From positions 5,259,501 to 5,323,500 of the forward strand of contig OW203992.1 of assembly GCA_934047225.1 (NCBI GenBank): DNA of 64,000 nt. Reading direction: 5' to 3'. Below are positions 12,756 through 25,879 of the stretch, piece after piece. Positions within the stretch are counted from its first letter, which is position 1; each line of letters begins with the position of its first letter. This stretch comes from Ypsolopha sequella. Taxonomy: Eukaryota > Arthropoda > Insecta > Lepidoptera > Ypsolophidae. Under the pieces are notes generated by a model. The model searched no databases. It had not been told where the DNA came from and saw nothing but the letters and a program-made list of their open reading frames with translations. Position numbers and translations under genes: made by a program.

Positions 12756-15654
12756 TATCGCCAATTCATGCTATTTTAGAGCTGAACATCTGGGTCACTA
12801 TTTTGTTAAGTGTAAAAGTATACCATAGACAAGTTAAAAACACTCACGTTCCAAAACTTCACAAATACAAATCTCAATTTCTTCCAATTTTTCCAAGACT
12901 AAACATAGTGTACGTCTCCACAGTAGAGCTCTAAGACATTCTCGTCACATTGCAGACGTGGTCATTCTTCCGTCAGTTCAGGGCGGGCGGGAAGAATAAA
13001 GGCTCCAGTAGTGCCTCATCGTCTTTACTTATTTGGAAATAATACTGGTAGAATACCAGTACATTTTGGAGGCTGGAGTATTTTTAAAATACCATCCTGA
13101 ATTCTTCAAAACGGTAGGCAATGTATATAATTACAATGTTAGAAATAAGAAAAGACTGTTTGAGTCTGACAAAAAAAATGGACTTGTATCCAACGCAATC
13201 TTAAGGTAGATCACCGCCACCAATTAAATATATGTAACGAAATTTATGAACTTATACACGAGATAGGCAGATAGACGTACAATAAGTTAAATTTTGCTCT
13301 TTGTTATTGTTTTTGGTAACTATTTATAGAATCGAAGATATATATATCCATAGCTTTTGCGTATGTTTAGAATTCACAGGCAAAAGCATTAAATATGAAG
13401 TCGGTATTTTATAAAGGTTAGTAGCTATCTGTTTTAACGCTGTGCAAATCGAACTCTATTCGTTCTAATACTTGGCCCCAGAAGCTCATTCCATGTGACT
13501 TCCATCCGGAGGTTTTGCATCGGCAAACCATGCCCGAGCAAGCAGTCCGTCAAAATTAAGAATGCCAGTCCGAAGCTCAGTCCCAACCATCCATCTGTAG
13601 CCAGCTCGGGTAGCGGGGTGGGAGGGGTAGGTATGCGGGTCGTAAAACCGGGATTCTTCCCGGGAAAATCCGCACTCACTCGCCTGCGGTAATCACGCCT
13701 CGGGCAGCCGAGGATTTGTTGATATGTATACGTCTGGAAGACCCGGTTTAACGACCTCTGCTTGTTCCTGAAGGGCAAGATTTAGGGGTAGTTTTTACGT
13801 GTTTAAGCGATTTGGGTCACAACAGCTTTCTTATTTTAAAACTAGTAGAAAAGTGGTCAGAAAAAAAGTCAAATCAAGATTAATTTTCCTGGTGAACATG
13901 GTTACTTAAAAAGAGTTTCACAAATTAAACGTCTCAATACAAACCATTTCATTATTACTATTCACCATCCCACTGTTGGAAACATCATCACAACGTCTGA
14001 CCATTGGTCTGCCTTGACTTTGGCCGCCCCCATCCACCTTCATTTTCGTCTGGCCAGATGACTTGCCGATCTCTACTTAATTCCTGTGATTTATTTATAG
14101 ATATTATCGAGTCTAGTTCAAAAAAGTGAAACATCTTCTTTGAATTTTACCCTATTACATAAAACAATGTTCAGTTTTCCCGTTTTAAGTAGGTACTTGA
14201 AGACCAATAAAATGACAAATAAATATTCTAGTTCTATAATATTCTAACACATGTAATCTAACCAATTTCCACTACGAAAACATTTAACAAATACCTACAA
14301 AGCCCTATTCCCTAAATTTACAATCCCGCAATTTTGATTGAGATAACAAACCTCTGGTCTTTACCAACACAGAGCAACGATTCAATCTCGAGACTATCTC
14401 CTGTCACAACACTAGGCAGCGTGTGTCATATATAGCTCATTTTCAACCTTGATACAATGGGACAAGAGCTAAGACGATTGAATCTCGAGTCTCTCGTTTA
14501 TCACAACACTAGAACCTTGGATGTTAATGGAAAGACGCACAATCTTGCAAAGAGTGCTTGAGAGTTGTCAAACGGCAGCCATTTTGGAATATTTTGAACG
14601 GAAAATAATTTTATTGGGTCTGTGACGATTAAACTTTTCTGATTTTGATAAAACCAATGAAATAATAAGTTTTAACAGTTTTTGTTCCACTATTTCACAG
14701 GTTAAAATCTATGTACAAAATGAGACACCCGAAGATTGTTGATACCGTCATATTTTGTGTACGATACCACTGACTTTTGATACAGTAGATATACAATATA
14801 GTTTACTAATGATGTGTTAACCACAGTGCACTGAACTAACGTATATTTTAAGCAATGCTGCACACAATATTAATATCACTGACTTATTCTAAAAGACAAC
14901 GGTTCTTTAGCTATTCAGCCTCACTAAATAACTAACAGCGTTTCAAAGAATCACCCACTCTACATTCCGCACCTTTCCTCAACGAACTTTAGAGAAAATC
15001 ACTAGCTTTTACCCTTTTACCACACTCCTGCATAGGTGGAGGATGCTTTAGTCTGTGGTTTTTCCTAACGAAAATAGACTCTATCTCAACATGTTAAGGA
15101 TAGGGCTAGAATGCTAGACTTGGTCGTTTATACTTTTAATCTAGCTGCAGCTGCATCCTGGTTAAGTGCAAGCGTCTATTCATCCGGTCTAGCAGAGACA
15201 CTGAGTTCCGTGTTGCCAGTTGCCGTCAATAAATTTATGATATTCTTGAAAATATCGAAGGCAATGGCGCAGACCCACTTTTTTATTTTGTGACAAATGA
15301 AATACGAGTGGAAGGTGAGCTGGAGGATTTTTATTAGAAAGTATGTAGGAGAGTGTCAAATAAAGAAGGATATAATTTGCAGTAAAAATACAGAAGCAAA
15401 TGCTAAAATAGTTGATACACAGAAAAATAGTCCGAACCACGATCATGTCAGAAGTCAATTGTTATCAAGAATCAATATCTACGTACCTATTATTTTTATA
15501 CAGGATGATTTTATTTATATTTATGTACTCATGTAGTTTGCTTTATTTATAAACGTACTTTCAGATTATTGAAAATTTGATCAGTGAAAGTATTTTATAA
15601 AGAATTTATCGTATACTACATATTTTACAAAGAAATATTATGTACCTCAATTCC
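12756..15654. other. Non-coding stretch with a GC-rich patch
   Basis: Mostly AT-rich. A GC-richer patch at 13440-13790 has open frames on both strands but no recognised domain. At 14370-14410 and 14480-14515 a CTCGAGACT-type motif followed by TCACAACACTAG occurs twice, a short diverged duplication. Nothing else was recognised. Confidence 0.4.
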
Positions 15655-16030
15655 CATAGCTTAATTTTGAATTTTTTTTTGTTTATTATTTTTCAGAGAA
15701 TATACGTAATTTTAGGACATGATTTTCATTATTTTGGTATATAAATTAACCATTATATTTTTATGATTTTTTAAAGAATTGTCTGATATGACGTAAAAAA
15801 TGACGTACGAAATTATTATAAATTTATCTTGATAGCAAAGGACACATTTCTAAACAACCATTTCTCAAGTGACGTCACACGAAGGCAAAAGGAAGTTGCA
15901 GCTATTACGTAAAAATATTCATCATCATGATGTTTTTTAGACCACAGTTCCAAAATACGCCTTATTAAACCTAAATCCCTGAATGGTTTTCGAATTAACA
16001 CACCTTAACATAATTTAATCTAAGCGAATT
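15655..16030 (+). repeat. Dispersed repeat family R-A, copy 1 (internally deleted)
   Basis: Shares long stretches with 31740-32180 (plus strand) and 39100-39745 (minus strand), for example TTATCTTGATAGCAAAGGAC and CCATTTCTCAAGTGACG. Compared with the 31.7 kb copy it lacks a central part. No coding capacity and no terminal inverted repeat were seen, so the class is unknown. Confidence 0.7.
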
Positions 16031-16489
16031 GTTTATAAGTCTATCCTTGTCCGTAAATGTTTCTCATCTTAGAAAAACTTCAAAAAGCATCTTTAGAGCT
16101 AGCAACACTGCACTGAATATTCCATGAACATGTAAATGCGCCAGAAAATTTATGAGCGCCCCCTAATTTAGCCTCTCGTTTTTTACTCCGGCTCTAAATT
16201 ATTAACAGGGCGAGAGTCGTCCCTAAATTATTGTTATGGCCGGTTTTTTTTTATTTTCTCTTTTTTTATTTGCCAAGCCCGATGTCTTGATTTTCATGGC
16301 GCGTGCGGATCGTTATGGCGTTTTTTATTCGTCTTTATTGCGATTTGAAGTGGATTGGTTTTGATTCCAGCGCCGTTGCTTAATCTTACTGGACCTTGGA
16401 GTAAAAATTGTAAAAGTAAAAGTGAGGAGGGCACCCAAAATTTGATTTTTTATAGCACAACTATCATTAATGTAACCAGAATAGAACGA

Positions 16490-16615
16490 GTTTGATGATT
16501 GACGAATGTGGAAGATGCGAAAGAGGTGTGTCAGGATCGTAGCAGATAGAAATCCGTAGTCTCTGCCTGCCCATCTACAGGCGTGAGTATATGTATTGTA
16601 TGTATACCTACAACT
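16490..16615 (+). pseudogene. RTE-like LINE 3' end fragment
   Basis: Decayed codons resemble the last residues of RTE-type reverse transcriptases (NVEDAKEVCQDRS) and are followed by GGCGTGAGTATATGTA, the same tail found after the better preserved fragment at 42480-42960. It is 5' truncated, as usual for LINE copies. Confidence 0.6.
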
Positions 16616-18405
16616 TTCATATATAACCGATAGAGGTGTTAGGATCGCAGCCGACATATCTGGATGACAGTCGTGAGTCGTGAATACATATGAAATTTTC
16701 AAAAATACCCGATTTTGTAACAAAACCTGTTCCCAGGTCTTAAGACCCAGCAAAATCCTACTCCTCTACAATATTTCGCAGAATCTTGCCACAGCAGCAC
16801 TTTAGCTTCGATCGAGGGTATATTTAATTCAAGCGCGCACCAAAGTACAGTCGCCATAAAAATCTTCAGCCGTGATACTGTGCAGATGAGCCGCTAATAC
16901 CAGGGGCGGATTTGGGACAATAATTTTGTATTAATGCCACTTTTATAGCGAATCTCGCTTTTAGTGCCGCGCTAATGGGCGGTGATGATTTTGGCGTGAA
17001 GTTTGGTTTTCTTTGTTGTGTTTTATTGTTAATTATTATTGGATTTTAATGAAGTAATATTATTTACTTAATTCAAAACAGCAAGATATTATTTATTATG
17101 TATTATATTATTCAACGATATTGTTATTATTTTTAAAATGTTACTAAACAAAAGTACAGCTTACAGATCCCTCAAAATAAAAGGGTCTGAATTTGATGTT
17201 CTACTTGAAGTTGTCATCTAAATACCCTTTAGTTTATTCATATCACGGAAACCCTTGAGAAAGAAACCCGGGATAAAACCACAAAGCATTACACTACACA
17301 AAACAAACCCAAATCCTTTTCAGCCCAAGATCCCTGCCTATACCCGGATCTGCTTTATCCAGCTCCGGCTACTCGGGTGGTCCGTTGGCCAAAGTCGATT
17401 TTTTCACCCACAAGTGTAAGATATTAGGTTTACACGGTCACTTTAAACACTGTTGAAAGTACGGGATTCACCGTGTTTGTTTTTAACGTTTTTCCGAATT
17501 TAGGCAATATTTCATTTCTAATAGTCTCAGGATGATAAGTCCTCTCAGGACTAGAAGCACAACCGTTCGAGGCTCACTCGTCTCGTCTTTGTCAAACGAC
17601 GAAAAGGACAGATGTATACGAGGAAGCAAAACATATAAGATTTATCCTGCTCACTGGAGACGAGTGAGTCCCGAATTCACCCGATTCCTTCCTTTTTTAT
17701 TGACGAGATGCACTTCGTGCCTTAAACTCAATATATCTTCAGCTAAATAAATATTAGACTGTTGACAGAATCGTGCTAATTTTGATATCGCCATACTGAA
17801 TACGTCGCAGCAGCCGCCCCACTGCCCGAGTTGTAACTTGCCCACTGACGTCCCGCCCGCCTCGACCCCACCGCGCCTCTGCGCAAGCCATTTGATCCTA
17901 AACAATATCAAGGAAGATGTGTTTTGTGCAGTTGTGCACGAACCTGACTGCGCCTCGACTCTTGTGAAATGTGTCTGTGTGTGTGTGTATGTGCGATACG
18001 CCATAGCTCACAGCGCGGTGGTACCTAACCTATAACCCTGACAGTCATTACAAGCGAACTGATGCGTACTCCGAGCCGTTGCTGAGTGTCGCTTCTTTAG
18101 TTAAATAATGTTAGTATTTTTTGCCATCAGCGTTAATATGTGTTTAAAAATGTTGGCTTTATTATAATGGCAATCGATGAACGAGTGAAATATTTTATAA
18201 AATACAATCAGCAATGCAGCAAAAATCACGAAGATTTTTAAAGATTGTAAATAATTTGACTTTTTAGCTTGCTATCAAATTTCTGACTTCGAATGTTTGC
18301 CATACCTGAAACTATGTTAGGTTTTTGTGCCGTTTGTTTTAAAAACATTCATTCTCATTCTCATAGAAACTGAAAGTTGTATTACACCCGAAATATAATA
18401 GATTG
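16616..18405. other. Non-coding stretch with GC-rich islands
   Basis: GC-rich single-copy islands lie near 16800-17000 and 17800-18000 with a short GT run near 17970. No exon could be supported. Their position upstream of the Senseless exons leaves room for regulatory function, but the sequence shows none directly. Confidence 0.3.
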
Positions 18406-18480
18406 AAAACCCGGCCAAGTGCGAGTCGGACACAAAGGGTTCCATACCACCACATAATACAAGTACGGAACCCTAAAAAC
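18406..18480 (+). repeat. Fragment of a common lepidopteran dispersed repeat
   Basis: Contains GGCCAAGTGCGAGTCGGAC and AAGGGTTCC, then ACGGAACCCTAAAAAC, a repeat layout that I recognise as abundant in moth genomes. The copy is short and internally deleted. Confidence 0.5.
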
Positions 18481-18840
18481 ATGGCAATTAATTCCACTTT
18501 AAATCTAAAGCTGGTTTTAGATAACTTCTTAAATAATTAAATATTAGTAATTTTTAGATTGTTTCCTATATGTGTGGTATAAAACCCACCTGTCTACAAA
18601 ATTTCCAGTTAAGGTTTTGATTACCTTGTGAATGTCAAAAATGTCCATGAAATTTAGTGTGTAAAGTGCTATAACTTTTTTCCGCATTGTGTTAGAAGCC
18701 TGATTTTTACAGCACCATAGAGCCGTATAGACTTCTGAAGGGGTTATCAGTTTCAACTTGATATCTCATACCGGGCCCGAGCTAAAGGGTCTTGACAGAC
18801 ATACGAACAATAAAGTGACCAAATAAGGGTTCCGTTTTTT

Positions 18841-19179
18841 AACCGACTTCAAAAAGGAGGCGGTTCTCAATTCAACTGTATGTTTTTTTTTTTTGGGGCG
18901 TTGTTACTCCATAACTCCGTCATTTCTGAACCGATTTGAATAATTATTTTTTTGTTTGAAAGAGTGTACTTCCAGGTAGTAACAGCAGTCATTCACTCAC
19001 TGATGGCGTATTTCCTACGATATAGCAACATAAAAACCAATATAAGAGCGCCGACTTCTAGATAACATATTGTTTCAGGAAGAAAGAAGTCGGCAAAAGT
19101 GTTGCTTCGGAACCATCAGTCCTTATAGAATTATTATTAACTTTTTAGTGAATGACTGCTGTTACTATTGAAGTCGGTT
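18841..19179. mobile_element. MITE ending in ACCGACTTCAA / TTGAAGTCGGT
   Basis: The ends are inverted copies of AACCGACTTCAA. Inside, a TAACAGCAGTCATTCACT block near 18980-18998 is mirrored near 19148-19167, so most of the element can fold back. There is no open frame of interest. Confidence 0.65.
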
Positions 19180-20219
19180 GCTATTTTTTTGTTAAAAGTT
19201 TATTTTATTTCATTTAAAAAACAGCCTAACCCTTGTGAATCTTAGATCAGAATTTGTTAATATAATCATCTTCATTAGGTTCTATTAGTTACAGACAGCC
19301 CTTTGAGCAGTTCATAAGCTTCAGATTATTGAAAAAAAAAAAGTTTAGTGGAGTTCTCAACTCAAAATCGAGTACATAAGTAGATTCAAAAAGCTCACTT
19401 TAGTTGTCGGTCTTCGGGTATATCCATCTCGTTGGGATTTACGGTTATCGTTTCCCGGGATGCGTTCAATCACAACCGGGAAACTTAATACTTAACGCGG
19501 GCGGAGTGTGTTTTTGATTTGATGGCTCTCAGTTTTGGAGATGTTGCGTTATTGATTTTTTCGGGCATCATCAAAAACTTCGAAGCCAAGTCTTAAAATG
19601 CGAATTTATCTATTCGTACAATGTAAATATTTTTGATTTTTAAGTAACGAATCATTTTATCCAAAGGTGAATAACCCAGCTATATATGAAATTTAACAAT
19701 TTATAACGGTTTATACGAGTAATAGGTTTTTAAATATGAAATTGCCGAATTTTTTTTACAGATTCATGAGTTCATAATTCCTTTAGTTCAATAGCTATTT
19801 GAATTATTTGATTTTTATTTGAAAGTTGATTTCAAGGTTTTACATCTACGTATTAAATTTTATTTTTATTTCCAGTTTGATTATAAAAATTCAATTTTTA
19901 AAGACAGTTCGTCCTAAATGCCACCCATTTCCATGATAAGATTCGTAATATTTTTTTACAGCTGACACTTTTCAAAAATTAAATTCATGTTGCTGTTAGC
20001 TTAAAATTATAAAATTTGGATTTGTCATTCCCAAAAAAAAATGCAAAAATTTTGGTAACTACTGAAAATTCAGTTTCCTTTAAATTCTCTATAGAAAACG
20101 GCAATTTCATATGTAAAGACCTCATATAATATAAAAATTTCAGGATTGGAGCAGATGGAAACTTGTAGTTTCTCTCGAAGGTCACAAGCATGTATACAAG
20201 CATAGCATATCATATAATG
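19180..20219. other. AT-rich non-coding stretch
   Basis: No gene or clear repeat was recognised. A small GC-rich patch near 19440-19510 is single copy in the window. Confidence 0.4.
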
Positions 20220-20231
20220 TATACACTATTT

Positions 20232-20580
20232 TAAATGGTGACTTTTATTGATATAGCCAAATTCATACTGGATACTTTGTAATTAATCAGTAACAAGGTT
20301 AAATTGCCATTTTTGTGAAAAACGCCAATTAAAATGTAGGCTTTCTAAACTAATTACCTCGGGGTTGTTCATAAACAAGTAGAGTGGCACAAATAATATT
20401 TTTCATCAATATTGTACTGTTTCACTATATGGTAACTCTAATCGGTTTCGCCTCACGGCGTCTTCAAGGACTAACAGGAAAATATCTGTCGTATTTTACA
20501 AAAAGGGTCAATGAACCTTGGTCATTAACACTTACTAAGTCTCCAGTATGAATTTGACTATATCAATCAATCACCTGATA
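20232..20580. mobile_element. Decayed copy of the CAAGGTGA long-inverted-repeat MITE, interrupted
   Basis: Left part (20237-20340) and right part (20515-20565) keep blocks such as CCAAATTCATACTGG and CCAGTATGAATTTG that define the intact copies at 32991-33252 and 40341-40602. The centre (about 20345-20510) is unrelated and contains a hammerhead-like motif on the minus strand. Confidence 0.5.
20431..20472 (-). ncRNA. Degenerate hammerhead-ribozyme-like motif
   Basis: On the minus strand TTGAAGA is followed by a C, a GCC/GGC stem around GTGA, then GAAA and CCGATT. This matches the order core-stem II-GAAA-short stem III of small dimer-type hammerheads. Stem I does not pair convincingly and the stem III palindrome is broken, so this copy is probably inactive. 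Confidence 0.3.
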
Positions 20581-20694
20581 TAAGATTGTTGTTGGGATTG
20601 TCCCAATATTTACTGATAATGATACGATCGGGGTTTACTCGTTAAAGTGATAAAGGAAACCGCCCGGGTCGAGAGTTGTTGAAACACTGATATA

Positions 20695-20830
20695 TATATT
20701 TTTTTATTTAGTTTAAAGTCTATTTTATTTTACACAAATTTTAGTAAACAATATTCGCCAAACTGCTAAACAGTTTGTTGGCGATACGCTCTCACAAAAT
20801 TTCTTCCTTAAATAAGCATTTTAGGCACTA
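20695..20830. repeat. LINE-like 3' tail
   Basis: Shares TTCGCCAAACT, AGTTTGTTGGCGA and ACGCTCT with 26735-26835, with an adjacent T-rich run in both. This fits the 3' end of a non-LTR element inserted in minus orientation. Confidence 0.5.
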
Positions 20831-21477
20831 ACTTAAAATCTAATACTTATATTGTAAATAATATTGTAAAAACTATTGTAACATATTGTAAAAACGTATG
20901 AATAAAAAGGATGATGCGTGTAACCTACTTAAATGTGCGGTGCAGACATATTGCCCGTGCAATTTTATACATTATATATTAATTTATACACATACATATA
21001 CAAGCTTGTCTCTTAGAGAGACAACAGATATCCGTCTGCTTCAATCTTGGCTCATTTCTTTCGATTCATCATACAAGCTTTTCTAATGTGGTTGCTTTTG
21101 ACTTGATCATCTTGGTAAGTAATTTCTTAAATGTAATTATGAATTCTCGTATTAAATTAATCCATCATACTATTGCAATAAAGTTGAAATGAGTCGTTTG
21201 AGGAAGTGAATAGGCGATGAAGATTACGTCTATAGTAAAAATCTGTGAATTGCTTCGCCTGAGAGGCTGTAAGATTTCTTTATACGCTCATAAAGAAAGA
21301 TCTTGCTTAGAAGGAAATAATCTCTCAAAATTTGTGGCTTCATACTGCCGAATGAGAGTGGGAAAAGAAATTTTAGTACCTACCCTTTGTTTTTACTATT
21401 ACTTGTCATTTACAATATCTGCCTAAATACTAAGCTTAGTTTTTAAATACAGATATCAGGAGTATTGTCTTATTACT

Positions 21478-21830
21478 CTAATTGGTAGCTCAAGCGTTAG
21501 CATGCTGGCCTTTCAATCTTGAGACCCAGGTTCGATCCCCGGCCGGGCATGCACCAATGAGCTTTTGGGATTTTTAAGTATATGCATAGTATTTATATTA
21601 ACTAATTATTAGGTCCTAATACTTGTTGAACGATGAAGAAGAAACCGGCATGCCCTAAAAAGCATTTGTGCCCGAAGAACGGCGATAGGGCTCCCCACCT
21701 TTCACGTTGTGACGTAATAACCGTCGGTGAAACGCGGGTGTACCGAGTGTGAACTGTGACTTTCATTTCACAGTTCACAATTGGAACACTTTTGACACAC
21801 CCTCGGGCATTCATGTCCTTGACTGAAATG
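21478..21830 (+). repeat. tRNA-derived SINE
   Basis: The head (21481-21549) looks like a tRNA with an A box region TGGTAGCTCAAGCG and a B box GGTTCGATCCC. The body carries GTGCCCGAAGAACGGCGATA, which recurs at 55880 in both orientations, and an ACGTAATAACCGTCGGTGAA block. It is a pol III type retroposon with no protein. Confidence 0.7.
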
Positions 21831-22859
21831 AAAGGAAAATTTTAACATTTATAATTGTTAGATGTTTTTGTGCTCTTATGACGTTAGTCATGAGAATATT
21901 AAGAGTAAGTTAACATGACATGTGTTAACTTACAAAAAATCCTTCAGCCATTTCTTACCTAGATGAGCCCAAAATTGGTGTCTTTTAAAAATGTTTATTT
22001 TTTTTTTAGAAAACTAGTGGCTGAGATGTAATGATGTAGTAAATGTTTACAATCAACTCATTAAGTCTTTTCATTTGATACTCATGCGACAGGTTTCAGA
22101 AAAAAAAAACCGTAAGTAAAAAAAAATGATGACGTCATAAAAACCAAATAGCGCAATTTGTAGTTAAGCACCCGTACTACAGAATTACAGAGGGTCCACA
22201 TGGTCACAACTTCCCTTCACAAAAAATCCCACAGCAAAAATCTCAATGCATTATTACGTACCCTTTGTTTTACTAACTTAGTTTTAAGCCTTACACTAAC
22301 CTACCTATGGATTTTTAATCTGAAAATAAACAGTCATTTATTTTCAAGTATCATTTAATTCTATAGTCATGTATTTATTTATTATGCTCCTCAACTATAG
22401 AAGTGCTCTTTTTAGATGAAAATCAATCTTTAAATGGGTCCAAGAATTTTGATCTGTGCGCCAGTCTAATTTTTATCTCCAATAATTTTTGCCATGTTGG
22501 TATCAAACCACATTTTCGTAATTTATCATTATCACCAATTAAACTCGAAACTAAACGTAATAAAAATTCTAATAAACAAATCAGTCCTTTCTTGGTACCA
22601 TACAGTTCTCAATCAATAAAGGAGATCGTCTCAATGAATCACCTAATTCAGTCTTTTGCCGCGTTAAGGGGATCCCTTCGCGAAACAATTAAGTGCCTCC
22701 CTTCCTCCCTTGCACACTTCCACAACTCGCCTACCACTTGACGCTTAGTCTTGACCCAAACATTGTTTTTACTTAGAATGATAAAAAGTAGGTACGACCG
22801 AAAGCTTTTTTTGTGAACCGAAAATCATTCATTTTAATTCAGTACAGCTAGATATTTAC
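21831..22859. other. AT-rich non-coding stretch
   Basis: Only a small perfect hairpin (AAGTTAACA / TGTTAACTT, 21907-21932) and A-runs stand out. A 112-codon open frame at 22403-22741 has no recognisable feature. Confidence 0.4.
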
Positions 22860-23160
22860 AACATTTTTAACAGCAAAAAACATATCGATGCGACGTTTCC
22901 CCGTTGAAGTATTAGAGTTATTTTTGATTGTGGACTGTCACTGAACAGTCGATACTCGTAACACCCTCTTTTAACTGACGATTTTAACGTCCCAACGTGG
23001 TAAGGGATGAGCCTTGTCACGATTTTTACAATTATAATTATAATACAATGCGCATAAATTTTGAAAAAACTCCTTGGTACATGTTTGACTGGCAGGATTT
23101 GAACTCGGGTCTCAAAATCGAAAATCCTACTGATTAAGCTATCGCTGCATTTTTGCAATA
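22860..23160 (-). repeat. tRNA-derived SINE, minus strand
   Basis: Read on the minus strand, the tRNA-like head has TTAATCAGTAGG and a B box AGTTCAAATCC. The body includes CATCCCTTACCACGTT, related to CCCCTATCACGTTAGGAC in the SINE body at 37901-38125. Confidence 0.6.
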
Positions 23161-25870
23161 TTTTTGTTTTCTTACATTATTTAGAATTACTAAAATACCA
23201 GGTTTAAAATTTCAAGGTGAAAATTAATCTTTTGAAGACCTTAGATTAGTTTATGAGCCATTTGTTTCTGACTGAACTCCACTAAGATTCAAGTTACATA
23301 AAAACTCTCGTTATAATATCTTATAATTTGGTTCCAAACGTAAGTTGAATGGGTCACAAACTCCGTTATGCTGGAAATATCGCACCGTAATTACGTAGTA
23401 AAGAGACGGGGTGCGAAGATTTTACGTACCTCGGGCGTAAGACCCTTAAGAGATGTTAAGGGTTGGTAATAAGTTTGTAAAATGTTTCCTCGGCCTTTTG
23501 TGTCTGCTTTGAGGGCTACCACAACATGAGGGGAAGCCTTTATACTTTTTAAAGAGACCTTTTTGAGAGCTTTAGAAACAGTTTCAGTCGCAAACATCTT
23601 TTAGAACATAAGAATGATTTCAAAAACCTACGTGAATAATTCCTTTCCATGACTTGGGCATAATATATTTCAACCCCATGTGGCAACATACGAATGCGTG
23701 TATACGTAGCCCTAAACATAAAGATTTCCTTCACGAAAACCCAACGAAAGATAGACGCCAACAGCAAAAGAGGCCGACGAAAGAAAACATCACAATTTGC
23801 GAGCCTCACAAAGGAACATCTTTCCCCACTACGCTTACGTACGTACGGAGGCAGTAAAAATCTGTAGCGAGAAGGAAGTATCGTGGAGATGGAGAGAAGG
23901 CTAACGAGCGAAGCCCGCGGCAAACGCTCTGATTTCCAATTCAAAGGAAAATTGCGATCCATAACGTGGGGAGGGATTCAGGGGGCGGGGGTGTGGGGAG
24001 CGCCCCCCCACCGTTGCTACGCGACGAAGGGAGGAGCCGCCGCAATCACGGCCCAATGGCACGACGAATATAAATTGCTCTCGCGTCGCGACACTGATGC
24101 CAGAACGGGACGGTAGACAATCTCCTGCTCTCTCTAATGAAGTCGCCACTCGACGGGGGCCCTTGATTGACGGACTTGCAGCGGGGGCCCTTTTTCGAAA
24201 AGTTATACCTAAGTACGTAGGAGGTATCGATAGCGGTTGTCGGCTGCCGTGATTTGTGCGGCAATTATACCTACAACGGATACAGCTTTTAGATTGGCTG
24301 CTGTCGTTCATTATAGGTAATCTTAACCGACTCTACATTTATCTCCTGACGCTTTAAATAGGAGAGCTAAAAGAAAAAAGCAAGAAATCGCAGATAACAA
24401 AAACAGGGCCGGACAATAAACGAGCTTTATTAAATTCCCTGCGCGCGCGAATCACGATTCCCGTAAACTTTTAATATAGAGCTGGGTCCGATGGCAGATC
24501 AGCTATAAATTTTATTCGCATACAAAAAAAAACTTCTTGTTGGTTTGTTACTTAATGTAAGTCATTTTTATGTCCAATAAAGTATCTTTGTTATTTTGAG
24601 TTAATAAAATTTCACCCAAATCGACCGGTTATATTTTTCAGCGACAGAACAAAACAAAAAAAAAGACTTAATAAAACAAAATAAAATCAATTTTCCAGCT
24701 GTTTTCGCAATTTTGCTCGCCCATCTCCGGTTTAGTCGACATAATTTTTTACTTTTTTCAATCGTTACTATTTGCCAAAGATTAAAGTTTATTAGTTTAT
24801 TATTGGTCAATCCACTCCCTGACATAAAAAATGGCTCCTAAAGAATTTGAATACTAAAAACATTTATTTACATGTAAACGTGTCATTCTATCAATGCAAT
24901 AACTCCTCAAAAGTAACTACAGAACCAACTAAAGCCGCGGCCAAAGGCTAGTAAACTTTATAAGTCCAACGAAGTGTGTTCTGAATCCGTAATGCGAATG
25001 TGTGGACTCGGCACAGATTACGTAGACGTGTATTAATATCGGCACGCGGGACCACTCGCATACTCCAACACGTACACCTAGCTTTGGGCCCGCACTGCTT
25101 GTCAAATGAGTTCGGGTAACATTATAAAATTGTGGTTGGAGAAGAATGTACAAGATAAACCATGTAGTAGAGAAAATGATACCAAAAAATAAATGCACAT
25201 TACTATTACATTTACCAGCGCCGAGCGTAGAACGATTAGACACCTCGCTTGTTCCCTCGCGGTCGTATTTTATCGTGGTCGTATTTATTGAATTTAACAG
25301 TAAAAAATCATATTTAATTTACCAGACAAAATTTTAAAAATTTGAAACGGCGCAATCGTTTTTTATAACGTTTGTGATTGTCTTGAATTGTGGTTGAGAC
25401 AAAATTCGACAGTTAAGTTATTGAGATGACTAAAACCCCAATACCATTTTTATATTTTGGGCCTACTTCAGACATATTTGTTTCTTACACCATAAGATAT
25501 TTTTAATATTCACTGCGGTGGAAGTGTAGATACCTTCTCTGTGATAGTAAATATATATTTTATTCATTTATCATTGAAATATTATTAAATAAATCAATTT
25601 AACAGTGACTGTCGTTTTAGATTATTTTGCTCGGCACCCTCTTAATATTTTGGACAATCCTGCATATAACTACTAAATACAACAAAGAAAATCAATAGGT
25701 ACGTTATTGTAAAATCTTTTTTTTTGGGCCGATTAATACGAGAAGTTGGGCAAAATGTGGTTCAAAACATTCTAATGATAAAATTATATTTACCTGTGAA
25801 ATGTGTAATTGCTTGGGTTATTTCTCCTTGTCACATCACAATTAGGTACCTACTCACTGCACAAGAAACC
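23161..25870. other. Non-coding stretch with a GC-rich island
   Basis: The island at 23880-24200 has a G-run/C-run hairpin (GGGGGCG to GCGCCCCCCC) and ATATAAAT downstream, but no exon can be supported. A short lepidopteran tail motif (GCCGCGGCCAAAGGCTAGTA, 24934-24953) resembles the end of the RTE-like repeat at 36470-36680. The rest is AT-rich. Confidence 0.35.
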
Positions 25871-25879
25871 ATGTCTAAA

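Noticed and set aside
13434..13778. 114-codon minus-strand frame with an overlapping 65-codon plus-strand frame
   Set aside because: The GC-rich patch makes stops rare on both strands. No motif and no convincing splice signals were found.
21481..21549. Additional tRNA gene on the plus strand
   Set aside because: The promoter boxes are present, but the sequence runs into a SINE body shared with other loci and the acceptor stem does not close.
23883..24311. Overlapping open frames of 77 and 136 codons
   Set aside because: They sit in a GC-rich island and run on both strands, with no recognisable protein features.
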